A stretch of 64,000 bases of DNA, taken from Phocaeicola dorei (lineage in GTDB: Bacteria > Bacteroidota > Bacteroidia > Bacteroidales > Bacteroidaceae). The notes beneath the pieces were generated by a model, which had not been told where the DNA came from, ran no database searches, and was given only the letters and a program-made list of their open reading frames with translations. Made by a program: the position numbers and the translations under genes. Shown here piece by piece: positions 25,807 through 34,694 of this stretch (positions within the stretch are counted from its first letter, which is position 1; each line of letters begins with the position of its first letter). The stretch lies in contig NZ_CP046176.1 of the NCBI RefSeq assembly GCF_013009555.1, positions 1,023,501 to 1,087,500 on the forward strand, written 5' to 3'.

Positions 25807-25840
25807 ATTCTGTTGGGGTAAAAGGTTAATAAATCAATGG

Positions 25841-25848
25841 CAAAGATA
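25841..25848 (-). promoter_or_regulatory. -7 box of the GH84 gene
   Basis: TATCTTTG on the minus strand, 34 nt before the GH84 ATG and only 4 nt past the recQ stop. Confidence 0.65.
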
Positions 25849-25852
25849 CGAT

Positions 25853-27748
25853 TTATACAGAAAGAATTCCATTTTTTAATTGTATTATTTCTTCGGAAAG
25901 TAGGTAGGAGAGTACCTTTTCCGCTTTTTCACGATTGCTATTCAATTGGTTCAGTAGTTCTGAAACAGGCATGGCGTTTGCCTGTAATAGCTGTTTGATT
26001 TGTTTTTCCAATTCTTGAAATTCCCCCTGTTTTATTCCTGAATGATGTTTGTTAAGGCATACATCACATTGTCCGCAGTTGTGTTCGTTCTTTTCTCCAA
26101 AATATCTGAGTAGCATTCGGCTACGACATTTATCATCGGCTGTGGCATATTCTATCATAGCCTTGATTCGGGTGGTATAGCTTTTTTTTCGGTCTTCGTA
26201 TATTTCCCGAGTTAGGACAAGGCGATTCTTTTCTTGCCGTTCACGGGTATATATAATATAAGGTGTCTTTTTCCGTGGAATGTAATGTATGATATGTCTA
26301 CGAGTTAGCGTCAGTAGAATTTCATAGATTCGTTGGCGGGTTAATCCGGAACGGATTACTAAGGAATCTTCGTTAATATAGGCATAATCAGTAAATAATC
26401 CTGTATAAGAACGCAAGATGATGTTTATCAGTTTCTCTGTATCTGTATCATTCTCGTGTAGTTTATAGAGTTCGTCGCGTTTCATAGTGAAAAGAATACG
26501 TGAAGCATTATCTTGCTCGTCCGTATATTCTAAATATCCGGCACGGGTCAGAATCTTTAAAGCGCTGTCTGCTTGTACGGGGAAATGTTTGAAGTTACGA
26601 CAGAATTCATCCAAGTTAAAAGCAAAGGTGCAACCTATACCGTCTCCCATGGCCATTTGAAAATAGTAGTTGATATCTTCGTACACTTTTCGGATATAAT
26701 CCTTGTCGGGAAATGTATCACTGATACGTTTGTTGAGAGTGGTTTTATCACTTTGGGCGTATAGCAGAACAGCATATGCTTTCTGCCCGTCACGCCCTGC
26801 TCGTCCGGCTTCTTGAAAATAGGCTTCAGGAGAATCAGGCATATCTATGTGGATAACGATACGTACATCTGGCTTGTCGATACCCATGCCGAAAGCGTTG
26901 GTTGCTACCATAGTACGGCTTTCTCCGGTGAGCCAGCTTTTTTGACGTTGATCTTTTACATCATTATTCAAACCGGCATGATAGAAAGTGGCAGTTATGC
27001 CGTTATTGACCAGTAGTTCGGCAATTTCACGTGTGCGTTTCCGGTTGCGGGTATAGACAATGGCGCAGCCGGGCACACTATTTAAAATATGTAATAGCTC
27101 TTCCTGTTTATTTTCTGTAGGACGTACAATATAAGCCAAGTTTTTTCTTTCGAAACTCATTCGGAAAACCTGACTGTTTTTTTTAAAGTTTAGTTTTGTT
27201 TGAATATCTGTTACTACTTCCGGAGTGGCAGTTGCTGTCAGTGCCAATATAGGTATGTCAGGAAGGAGTTCTCGAATTTCTGCAATTTTCAGATAAGCAG
27301 GGCGGAAATCATATCCCCATTGAGATATACAGTGTGACTCATCTACTGTGATCATACTTACCTTCATGTTCCGTAGTTTGTTACGGAATATTTCAGTATC
27401 CAGTCTTTCCGGAGAAATATAAAGGAATTTATAGTCGCCGAAGATACAGTTTTCCAATGCAACGATGATCTCTTCGCGCGTCATGCCTGAATAAATTGCT
27501 AAAGCTTTGATACCCCGGTCGCGTAAATTGCGTACCTGGTCCTTCATCAGGGCAATAAGAGGTGTGATAACTAAACATAATCCGGGTTGTGCTAAAGCTG
27601 GTACTTGGAAGGTAATGGATTTGCCGCCACCGGTAGGCATCAATCCTAGCGTGTCGTGACCGTTGCCTATACTTTCAATGATTTCTTTCTGTATGCCCCG
27701 AAAGTTATCATATCCCCAATATTGTTTTAGAATTTCTTTATAGGTCAT
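25853..27748 (-). CDS. recQ: RecQ-family ATP-dependent DNA helicase
   Basis: 631 residues. Superfamily-2 motifs in order: MPTGGGKSITFQVPA (I), DESHCISQWGYDFRPAY (II, DEAH-type with aromatic-rich loop), ALTATATP (III), and AGRAGRDGQKAYAVLLY (VI). A RecQ zinc-binding Cys cluster follows (CRSRMLLRYFGE, CGQCDVC), then a winged-helix region; no HRDC domain is evident. It unwinds 3'-tailed DNA in repair. Bacteroides genomes carry several RecQ copies, and this is the shorter kind. recJ lies upstream across an inverted repeat. Confidence 0.92.
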   Translation of the reverse strand: MTYKEILKQYWGYDNFRGIQKEIIESIGNGHDTLGLMPTGGGKSITFQVPALAQPGLCLVITPLIALMKDQVRNLRDRGIKALAIYSGMTREEIIVALENCIFGDYKFLYISPERLDTEIFRNKLRNMKVSMITVDESHCISQWGYDFRPAYLKIAEIRELLPDIPILALTATATPEVVTDIQTKLNFKKNSQVFRMSFERKNLAYIVRPTENKQEELLHILNSVPGCAIVYTRNRKRTREIAELLVNNGITATFYHAGLNNDVKDQRQKSWLTGESRTMVATNAFGMGIDKPDVRIVIHIDMPDSPEAYFQEAGRAGRDGQKAYAVLLYAQSDKTTLNKRISDTFPDKDYIRKVYEDINYYFQMAMGDGIGCTFAFNLDEFCRNFKHFPVQADSALKILTRAGYLEYTDEQDNASRILFTMKRDELYKLHENDTDTEKLINIILRSYTGLFTDYAYINEDSLVIRSGLTRQRIYEILLTLTRRHIIHYIPRKKTPYIIYTRERQEKNRLVLTREIYEDRKKSYTTRIKAMIEYATADDKCRSRMLLRYFGEKNEHNCGQCDVCLNKHHSGIKQGEFQELEKQIKQLLQANAMPVSELLNQLNSNREKAEKVLSYLLSEEIIQLKNGILSV

Positions 27749-27769
27749 TGGAAGGAGAATAAGAAAATT

Positions 27770-27842
27770 ATGTCAAAACCCCAATGACTTGTCATCTTAT
27801 TATTCTGATAAGTATCTGATAACGTCATTAAAGTTTTGACAT
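27770..27842. repeat. Interrupted inverted repeat bounded by TGTCAAAAC
   Basis: ATGTCAAAAC (27770-27779) pairs with GTTTTGACAT (27833-27842). Inside, AATGAC (27783-27788) pairs with GTCATT (27824-27829) and CTTAT (27795-27799) with ATAAG (27808-27812). It fills most of the recQ-recJ gap and must also hold the recQ promoter or read-through signals. Confidence 0.7.
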
Positions 27843-27865
27843 ATTTCAAAGATAAATTTTTACCA

Positions 27866-29587
27866 TTATTCCTCACTGGGTTTTATATCTTCTATTTGCA
27901 ATTGTACTTCACCACGCTTGTGCGTATTCTCTTCAATGGTATAACAAATATCAAAAGAACGTTTGGTCTTAATATAGCGTGCTTGTGAACTTTGTCCGAA
28001 AGCGATGCCATTCATCACATTGTTTGATTTATTGTCTACCAATTCCAACTTGATATGCTCCTGATCACGACCTACTACTTTGCTGGTACCATAATCATAT
28101 ACATTATGTGTACAAAAGATAGGTTTGTGGTTGTCTGGTCCGAAGGGATTGAACTTTTTCAGGTCGGCATGGAACTTCGGAGTGATATCCCGGAAGTCAA
28201 TTTCTGCATCAATATCTATTACAGCACTAGTCTGTTCCGGCAAAATATGTTCTGTGACATAGGTCTCAAAACGGCGGGTGAATTCTTCCACATTTTCCAC
28301 TTTCATGGATAGTCCTGCAGCGTAAGTGTGTCCTCCAAAATTTTCCAACAAGTCACGACAATATTCGATAGCTTTGTAAACATCGAAACCTGATACGGAA
28401 CGGGCAGAACCAGTTGCTAGATTATCTGTACGGGTTAATACAACTGCCGGGCGATAATAAATCTCTGTAAGGCGTGAAGCTACGATACCGATAACACCTT
28501 TGTGCCACGCTTCATTATAGATGACAATGGAACGCCGGTCTGCTAGTCCTTCCAAGTGGTCTACAATTTGGTTGGCCTCTTCGGTCATGGTCTTATCCAG
28601 ATCTTTACGGGTTTCATTGTATTGGTTGATTTGGTTGGCTTTCTCTAATGCTGCCGAGAAGTCCTTTTCTATGAGCAATTCCACCGCTTCTTTTCCGTTC
28701 TGTATACGTCCGGATGCGTTGATGCGCGGACCTATCTTGAATACGATATCACCTACGGTAATTTCTTTTTCTGATAATCCGCATACATCAATAATAGCTT
28801 TCAGACCTACACTGGGATTGGAGTTCAACTGCTTTAAACCATGATGTGTCAGCACTCGGTTCTCTCCCATGATAGGTACGATGTCTGATGCTACACTGAC
28901 AGCAACCAAATCTAATAAAGGAGTTAGTTGATGAAATTCAATGCCATTATTCAAAGCGAAAGCCTGCATGAATTTGAAGCCTACACCACACCCTGAAAGA
29001 TGATCGTAAGGATACGTATTGTCTGCCCGTTTGGCATTCAGAATAGCTACGGCTGGTGGCAATATATCATCAGGTACATGGTGGTCGCAGATGATGAAAT
29101 CGATACCTTTTTCTTTTGCATAAGCAATTTCCTCTACGGCTTTAATACCGCAATCTAACACAATAATAAGTTTTACACCTGTTTCACAGGCATAATCCAC
29201 TCCTTTTACTGATACTCCGTAGCCCTCATTATATCGGTCGGGAATATAGTAGTCAATGTTCGAATAGAACTGCTGGAGAAATTTGTATACCAATGCTACA
29301 GCTGTTGTACCGTCTACATCATAATCTCCATAAACCATGATACGTTCTTTCCTGCCCATAGCTTGATTGAGCCGTTCTACGGCAATGCTCATATCCTTCA
29401 TCAGGAATGGGTCGTGTAGCTCGTTAAGCTGGGGACGGAAAAATCTTTTAGCCTCTGCTGCTGAGGTTATACCTCTTTCCAGCAACAGCTTACAAAGAAT
29501 CGGGCTGATCCCTGTTTCCTTTGCTAATGCTTTAGCTGCTTCTGTCTGTTCTTGGCTTGGAGGTTGATAATTCCATTTGTGATTCAT
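27866..29587 (-). CDS. recJ: Single-stranded-DNA exonuclease RecJ
   Basis: 573 residues from the ATG at 29587 (MNHKWNYQPPSQEQTEAA); an in-frame upstream ATG at 29638 would add a basic 17-residue stretch without homology features. DHH phosphoesterase motifs: MVYGDYDVDGTTA (I), LDCGIKAVEE (II), CDHHVPDD (III), and the DHHA1 part with FGGHTYAAGLSMK. It degrades single-stranded DNA 5'-to-3' in recombination and mismatch repair, with Mn/Mg bound by the Asp and His residues. recQ follows on the same strand. Confidence 0.94.
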   Translation of the reverse strand: MNHKWNYQPPSQEQTEAAKALAKETGISPILCKLLLERGITSAAEAKRFFRPQLNELHDPFLMKDMSIAVERLNQAMGRKERIMVYGDYDVDGTTAVALVYKFLQQFYSNIDYYIPDRYNEGYGVSVKGVDYACETGVKLIIVLDCGIKAVEEIAYAKEKGIDFIICDHHVPDDILPPAVAILNAKRADNTYPYDHLSGCGVGFKFMQAFALNNGIEFHQLTPLLDLVAVSVASDIVPIMGENRVLTHHGLKQLNSNPSVGLKAIIDVCGLSEKEITVGDIVFKIGPRINASGRIQNGKEAVELLIEKDFSAALEKANQINQYNETRKDLDKTMTEEANQIVDHLEGLADRRSIVIYNEAWHKGVIGIVASRLTEIYYRPAVVLTRTDNLATGSARSVSGFDVYKAIEYCRDLLENFGGHTYAAGLSMKVENVEEFTRRFETYVTEHILPEQTSAVIDIDAEIDFRDITPKFHADLKKFNPFGPDNHKPIFCTHNVYDYGTSKVVGRDQEHIKLELVDNKSNNVMNGIAFGQSSQARYIKTKRSFDICYTIEENTHKRGEVQLQIEDIKPSEE

Positions 29588-29694
29588 TTTATATATTGTT
29601 TTTTCTTTTTTCTGCTCTCGGAGACGGGATGATACCATTTTCTAGTTATACTTACCCAATCAATCCGTAAAGTTAGGAAAAAACAAATAAAAAA

Positions 29695-29731
29695 ACCGCT
29701 AATTCCATATATATTTTATGGAATTAGCGGT
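29695..29731 (-). terminator. Terminator of the C1 peptidase gene
   Basis: A perfect 15-bp stem, ACCGCTAATTCCATA (29695-29709) with its complement at 29717-29731, followed on the minus strand by a T-run. It lies 21 nt past the stop at 29753. Confidence 0.9.
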
Positions 29732-29752
29732 AAAGTATTGTATAGTAGCGGA

Positions 29753-30964
29753 TTATTTGATGCCTAATTTTTTAGCAATTTCTTTAGGCAGTGCATTTTT
29801 ATTGACTACGATATTCATGGTTTTGTAACGAACGAATGCTTTTGAGGCGTACCATAAGCCTTCGTATTTTCCAGCTTTTCCCCAAGAATTCTTTACCATA
29901 TAATAGTCATTTCCTTCTTGGTCTTTAGCTATACCGTAAATCAACATGCCATGATCGTCGGTTGTTTCCCAATTGTCATATGCTTCCTGGCGTTCTTCTT
30001 GTGTACACCATTTCTGAGGTTGTGGTTTGGTGTTCAGTTTCTTTTCTTCCGGTTTCATTTTCAACCAATGAGCCATGTCTGACCCACTTAGTTCTTGCAC
30101 TTTTTCCGTGTCGGGCATAACAGCTACGCCATCACGTGTAAAACCTTGTTCACTGACATCAGATCCCCATGCGATTGGATAGCCGTTATTAATGGCATTG
30201 TCAAAAACCTGCATGAATTCATCAATGGGAAGGTTGTATGATTGTCCCCAACGCCAGTTGTCTTGAATTTCAAGGACAAATGGTTCGTAGAACGGATGGT
30301 GGGTATACGAGGTTAATGAAATGTAATCATTTGGATTTAATCCTGTTGATTCGAAGAATGAATGGGGAGTGTATTCTTTTCCTTTATAAGTGAATTTTTC
30401 AGGGCATTTACCTAAATAGATATCATGAATAGCGGCAATGGCCTTTTTCCATAATGGATTATGGTTATTATCTGTTTGGAGTTTGCGTAATTTTCCTTTG
30501 GCTATTGCTGCTACTACAGCATCCGATACGGCTGTAAGTTCTGTATGGTTACTTAGTGTATCACCATACATGACTCCCGGACGCATAACTTCTTCGGGCA
30601 CCAGACCAAATTTTTTCATTCCATAGATAACGTCATAGAATGATCCTCCTTGGGAAAAAGATATATCTCCATGAGTACGTACGGCGGCATCAGCTCGATC
30701 CAAATAAGTTTGGTGTACGATGTACATTTCAGAAAAGTCGTATTCTCCTTTTCCCATACGAAGTAATTCTGATTCTAGAAAGGCCATACTGGAATAGCAC
30801 CAGCAAGTACCGGCACGGCTTTGGTTCTTGACAGAAGTAATAGGCAGTTCTTTTACTGTAGTGAATACAAACCCTTCTTCCTTTGGCTCTTCTTTTTGTG
30901 CATCTTGTGCAAAGAGGCTTATACTGCATAAACCTAATGCTGCTAATAATGTAAATCTTTTCAT
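29753..30964 (-). CDS. Exported C1-family cysteine peptidase (bleomycin-hydrolase-like)
   Basis: 403 residues from the ATG at 30964, which gives a clean signal peptide (MKRFTLLAALGLCSISLFAQ) and clears the upstream pepP gene; the ATG at 31000 would overlap pepP. Catalytic Cys in QSRAGTCWCYSS, His in DDHGMLIYGIA, Asn in VKNSWGKAGKYEG: a papain-fold triad of the C1B type. Canonical bleomycin hydrolases are cytosolic and about 450 residues, so the export signal is notable. It probably works in the periplasm or outside. It sits beside a proline-specific aminopeptidase (peptide use, inference). Confidence 0.9.
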   Translation of the reverse strand: MKRFTLLAALGLCSISLFAQDAQKEEPKEEGFVFTTVKELPITSVKNQSRAGTCWCYSSMAFLESELLRMGKGEYDFSEMYIVHQTYLDRADAAVRTHGDISFSQGGSFYDVIYGMKKFGLVPEEVMRPGVMYGDTLSNHTELTAVSDAVVAAIAKGKLRKLQTDNNHNPLWKKAIAAIHDIYLGKCPEKFTYKGKEYTPHSFFESTGLNPNDYISLTSYTHHPFYEPFVLEIQDNWRWGQSYNLPIDEFMQVFDNAINNGYPIAWGSDVSEQGFTRDGVAVMPDTEKVQELSGSDMAHWLKMKPEEKKLNTKPQPQKWCTQEERQEAYDNWETTDDHGMLIYGIAKDQEGNDYYMVKNSWGKAGKYEGLWYASKAFVRYKTMNIVVNKNALPKEIAKKLGIK

Positions 30965-30992
30965 TTTAGAAATAAAAGTTTTGTTTGTTATG

Positions 30993-32384
30993 TTACTCAT
31001 TCATAATAGTTTCTACTTCTTCGATAGTGATAGGGATGCGTTTCTCGCCAGTGAAACGGGAGCCTTCCGAAGTAATCAAAATATCATCTTCCAAGCGGAT
31101 GCCTCCAAAATCTTTGAATTTTTCAATAGCATCAAAGTTCAGGAAGTCTGTATGCATTTTCTCTGCTTTCCATTTGTCAATCAATGCTGGAATAAAATAA
31201 CAACCCGGTTCATCAGTAATTACAAAGCCTTTCTGTAAGCGACGTCCCATGCGTAGAGAGGCTAGCCCGAACTGGGAAGAAGGACGGATTTCATCGTCAT
31301 ATCCTACGTAAATTTGTCCTAGGTCTTCCATGTCATGTACATCCAATCCCATCATATGACCTAATCCATGAGGCAGGAATAAAGCATGTGCACCAGCGGC
31401 AACAGCTTCTTCCACGTCGCCCTTCATGAGTCCCAGGTCTTTTAATCCTTGAACTAGCACTTTGCAGACTTCTAAGTGTACAGACATATAGGTTATACCT
31501 GGACGAGTAATTTCCAATGCTTTATCATGGCAAGCCAATACAATATTATACACATCTTTTTGCCGTCCTTCAAATTTGCCTCCCACAGGTACGGTACGTG
31601 TATGGTCTGAACAATAATTTGTGACTCTTTCAGCTCCGGCATCTGTTAGCATCATGCGCCCTGGCTCTAAGATATGGCTATGGTCATGGTTATGTAATGT
31701 CTCCCCATGTTGAGTCAGGATAGTGGCAAATGAAGTCATGCTTCCATAAGAAGCGGCGATGCCATCCAGTACTCCGGCGATATATTGTTCCTTTATTCCT
31801 GGTTTACATAGACGCATGGCGGTTGTGTGCATTTCATAACCAATATTACATGCCAAGTCGATTTCTGCTATTTCGCAAGCTTCTTTTACAGAACGTAAAT
31901 CAACTACAGCTTTTATCAATTCTACAGAAGCATATTTCTTTACTATAGCCGCACGGATACCGGTTAAGTCTTCTAAGAGCATCATATTATCGAATCGGTA
32001 GGGAGGAAGGAAATGTACTTTTCTCCCTTGTGTGATAGCTTTTTTTACCACTTCTTTTAGCTGGGGGAAAGGAAAACTTTTCTGAATACCTACTTGTGCA
32101 GCCAATTCTTTCACACTGGGTTGGGGCCCCATCCAGATAATGTCGTCCATATCTACATCATTTCCGAAGAAATAATCTTCTCCTGCTTCTATATCTATTA
32201 CACCTGCATATCCGGGGTGAGAATGACCGAAGAAGTAGAGGAATGAACTGTCCTGACGGAATTTATATGTGTTATCCGGATAGTTTGCCGGAGCTTCATT
32301 ATTACCTAGTATAAGGATAATACCATTTTGCACTTTATTTCTAAGTGCCTGACGGCGTCTTTGATAAGTTGCGGAATCAAACAT
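30993..32384 (-). CDS. pepP: M24 aminopeptidase P (Xaa-Pro aminopeptidase)
   Basis: 463 residues with an N-terminal AMP_N-type domain (about 1-150; LILGNNEAPANYPDNTYKFRQDSSF) and a pita-bread catalytic domain. Metal ligands are visible as the Asp pair in LTDAGAERV and CSDHTRTVP, His in LPHGLGHMMGLDVHD, and the Glu pair in ITDEPGCYF and IRLEDDILIT. It removes N-terminal residues that precede proline, using two Mn ions. No signal peptide, so cytosolic. The C1 peptidase follows 28 nt downstream. Confidence 0.93.
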   Translation of the reverse strand: MFDSATYQRRRQALRNKVQNGIILILGNNEAPANYPDNTYKFRQDSSFLYFFGHSHPGYAGVIDIEAGEDYFFGNDVDMDDIIWMGPQPSVKELAAQVGIQKSFPFPQLKEVVKKAITQGRKVHFLPPYRFDNMMLLEDLTGIRAAIVKKYASVELIKAVVDLRSVKEACEIAEIDLACNIGYEMHTTAMRLCKPGIKEQYIAGVLDGIAASYGSMTSFATILTQHGETLHNHDHSHILEPGRMMLTDAGAERVTNYCSDHTRTVPVGGKFEGRQKDVYNIVLACHDKALEITRPGITYMSVHLEVCKVLVQGLKDLGLMKGDVEEAVAAGAHALFLPHGLGHMMGLDVHDMEDLGQIYVGYDDEIRPSSQFGLASLRMGRRLQKGFVITDEPGCYFIPALIDKWKAEKMHTDFLNFDAIEKFKDFGGIRLEDDILITSEGSRFTGEKRIPITIEEVETIMNE

Positions 32385-32425
32385 GGTTAACTTTATTTTA
32401 ATTGAATATTTATTGAACTGTGTTG

Positions 32426-32433
32426 CAAATGTA
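32426..32433 (-). promoter_or_regulatory. -7 box of pepP
   Basis: TACATTTG on the minus strand, 41 nt before the pepP ATG. The divergent gap 32385-32713 also holds the patatin -7 box and a dyad TTGATAA (32550-32556)/TTATCAA (32573-32579); I see no gene in it. Confidence 0.6.
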
Positions 32434-32662
32434 ATAATTATAATCTTAAAAGTACTATTTGCTTATTTGATTTTTTAATCGATTTCGGCTTTATTTTTAT
32501 CATTTGTCAATCTTGCTTTTCTAATTTCACAGGTTTCTCTTATATTTCCTTGATAAGTTGCCATTCAGTAATTTATCAATGAAGGAGAATTTGATTGATT
32601 TTTATGATGGAATGCAATTATTTAATAAATATAAAAGATACGGCTAAATACTTTGAAAAGGT

Positions 32663-32670
32663 TAACTTTG
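32663..32670 (+). promoter_or_regulatory. -7 box of the patatin gene
   Basis: TAACTTTG on the plus strand fits TAnnTTTG, 43 nt before the ATG at 32714. Confidence 0.6.
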
Positions 32671-32713
32671 CACTGAACTCTTTCAAGGATAGATTTGTTC
32701 CTCAACATTGATT

Positions 32714-33568
32714 ATGAAAATAGATGATAAAACAGGACTGGTACTGGAAGGCGGAGGTATGCGCGGAGTTTTTACCTGCGGGGTATTAGACTATATGATG
32801 GATAAGAAGGTTTGGTTTCCGTATGGGGTAGGAGTTTCTGCCGGAGCGTGCAATGGTCTTTCATATATGTCTCGCCAGCGTGGTAGAGCTAAGTTTAGTA
32901 ATATTGATTTATTGGAGAAATATCATTATATCGGCATAAAGCATTTATGGCGTAAGCACAGTATTCTTGATCAGGAATTGCTTTATGAACATTTTCCTAA
33001 GGAAATTCTTCCTTATGATTATAAAACATATGCTGAAAATTCTGCTCGTTTTGAAATGGTGACTACTAATTGCATTACGGGTAGGGCGTGTTATTTGGAA
33101 GAGAAACATGATCCTCGACGTATTATTGCCATAGCTAAGGCGTCCAGCAGTCTTCCTTATGTTTGTCCTATAGCTTATGTAGATGGTGAGCCGATGCTTG
33201 ATGGGGGAATTGTGGATTCTATTCCTGTGTTGCGTGCTATTGAACAAGGATATGATAAAAATGTAGTGGTACTTACCCGTAATCGGGGATATCGCAAAAA
33301 AGGAAAGGATATGAAAATTCCTCATTTTATCTATAAAAAATACCCTCGTTTGCGCGTGGTTTTAAGTAAACGTTGCCGTATTTACAACGAACAGCTTGAT
33401 TTAGTAGAGCAATTGGAAGACAAGGGCAGGATTGTGGTAATTCGTCCTGAAAAGCCGATGGAAGTGGATCGTATTGAAACAGATATAAAGAAACTGACCG
33501 ATTTATATGAGGAAGGGTATGTCTGTGCAAAAAAAATGTTTGAAGAAAAACAAATACTTCAAAAATAA
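32714..33568 (+). CDS. Patatin-like phospholipase
   Basis: 284 residues from the ATG at 32714 (MKIDDKTGLVLEGGGMRG); the TTG at 32708 is less likely. It has an oxyanion loop GGGMRGVF, the nucleophile elbow GVSAGACNG, and the catalytic Asp in MLDGGIVDSIP, i.e. the Ser-Asp dyad of patatins (YjjU-like). No signal peptide. It probably hydrolyses membrane or lyso-phospholipids in the cytosol. It stands alone, flanked by a 19-bp hairpin downstream. Confidence 0.9.
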   Translation: MKIDDKTGLVLEGGGMRGVFTCGVLDYMMDKKVWFPYGVGVSAGACNGLSYMSRQRGRAKFSNIDLLEKYHYIGIKHLWRKHSILDQELLYEHFPKEILPYDYKTYAENSARFEMVTTNCITGRACYLEEKHDPRRIIAIAKASSSLPYVCPIAYVDGEPMLDGGIVDSIPVLRAIEQGYDKNVVVLTRNRGYRKKGKDMKIPHFIYKKYPRLRVVLSKRCRIYNEQLDLVEQLEDKGRIVVIRPEKPMEVDRIETDIKKLTDLYEEGYVCAKKMFEEKQILQK

Positions 33569-33619
33569 ATTTTTGGCCAAGAATGTTTTTATAAATGGGG
33601 ATATTGGAGGAATGGGGGA

Positions 33620-33671
33620 TCATTCTTGTTATATGGGGTGGAACTTCATCTGCCCCATATAACAAGAATGA
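33620..33671. terminator. Long perfect hairpin between convergent genes
   Basis: A 19-bp perfect stem, 33620-33638 with 33653-33671, loop of 14 nt. The arms carry CTTGTTATATGGGG. It lies between the stops of the patatin gene (33568) and the convergent lipoprotein gene (33705) and likely ends both. Confidence 0.8.
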
Positions 33672-33704
33672 ATGCTCTTTCCTTTTGGAAAGAAAGATAA
33701 TATA

Positions 33705-34505
33705 TTAGTAATATAAATGTGACGGTACAGTTAATACTTGCTCGGTATAAACTTGCTCGACAGTCGGATAATCTATAGTGAATGTCTTTTTTAAATCTTC
33801 AAAAAAAGCCATGAGGACTATGGGGGAAGTCCTGGAAGAAGGTATATATTCGGAAATTATAAATGTTCTTTTGGGCTGTTCTGGAAGAGTTAAATCAAAT
33901 GAGATGAGATGTTTTGTCCCCCATTGTTCATTTTCTATTTCATTGGACTTTCTTTCAAAACTACCTTCTATAGCTTTGTCTCCAAACTTTTCTTGATAAA
34001 CCAGTACTTTGCCTCTTGCTATTTCTGCATCCGTATAGATAAATTTGTATCCTCCTCCTGTTTTTACTGGTATTGTAGCTAATGCTTTTTCTTTAATTGT
34101 TTGTTTTTCAGAGTCTTTTAAATCTCCTGTAAGAAATATATCCTGTTTGCTTACAATGTAATTATCGGTGTAATAGTCTACTATTACATGAATGTCAAGT
34201 GTGTTTCCTGATTGATCTTTTACAGTAATAATTGCTTCACCTAATGCTAATGCTTTTATGGATATGTCACAAGAAGAAATCATTTTAGTTTCTATAATTT
34301 CCGGTTTATCGCAGCTTATTTCATAATTCCCGTCTCCTCCTTGCAAGGGAAAAGAGTATGTCTGATTATTAGGATAGTTTAATTTTATATTTGCTGTTTC
34401 TCTATTTTTTAAGGAGATGGGAGCAAGTTCATCATTGCTGCACGATGAAATTACTAAAGAGCAAAGGAAAATAAGCACTGTGGCTAGCATACTGTTAAGT
34501 CTCAT
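33705..34505 (-). CDS. Lipoprotein of unknown function
   Basis: A 266-residue lipoprotein with signal MRLNSMLATVLIFLCSLVISSC and lipobox ISSC, followed by SNDE, which suggests outer-membrane anchoring. Residues about 35-105 look like a beta-rich Ig-type domain of the BIG_2 or BACON kind (INLNY-like PNNQTYSFPLQGGDGNYEISC, ALALGEAIITVKD). I do not recognise the C-terminal part. It stands alone between two terminators. Confidence 0.75.
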   Translation of the reverse strand: MRLNSMLATVLIFLCSLVISSCSNDELAPISLKNRETANIKLNYPNNQTYSFPLQGGDGNYEISCDKPEIIETKMISSCDISIKALALGEAIITVKDQSGNTLDIHVIVDYYTDNYIVSKQDIFLTGDLKDSEKQTIKEKALATIPVKTGGGYKFIYTDAEIARGKVLVYQEKFGDKAIEGSFERKSNEIENEQWGTKHLISFDLTLPEQPKRTFIISEYIPSSRTSPIVLMAFFEDLKKTFTIDYPTVEQVYTEQVLTVPSHLYY

Positions 34506-34635
34506 AGTTTGATCTTATTTTATGTTCTACATAGTTTAAATGAGAGATTAGATGATTTACTGCTTGGCAATTAGAAATTTATTTTTTCTTGAATTTGTCC
34601 AGTCTGTGGATAAAATATGAGAATGTAAAATGAAA

Positions 34636-34668
34636 AATCCCTCTTTCTTCTAAAGAAAAAGAGGGATT
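34636..34668 (-). terminator. Terminator of rny
   Basis: AATCCCTCTTT (34636-34646) pairs with AAAGAGGGATT (34658-34668), with extra inner pairs; a T-run follows on the minus strand. 27 nt past the rny stop. Confidence 0.9.
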
Positions 34669-34694
34669 ATAGTTGAGTTTCTAGTTTCTGATTT

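Noticed and set aside
29588..29638. Longer RecJ N-terminus from 29638
   Set aside because: The extra 17 residues are basic and not family-like; MNHKWNY at 29587 fits.
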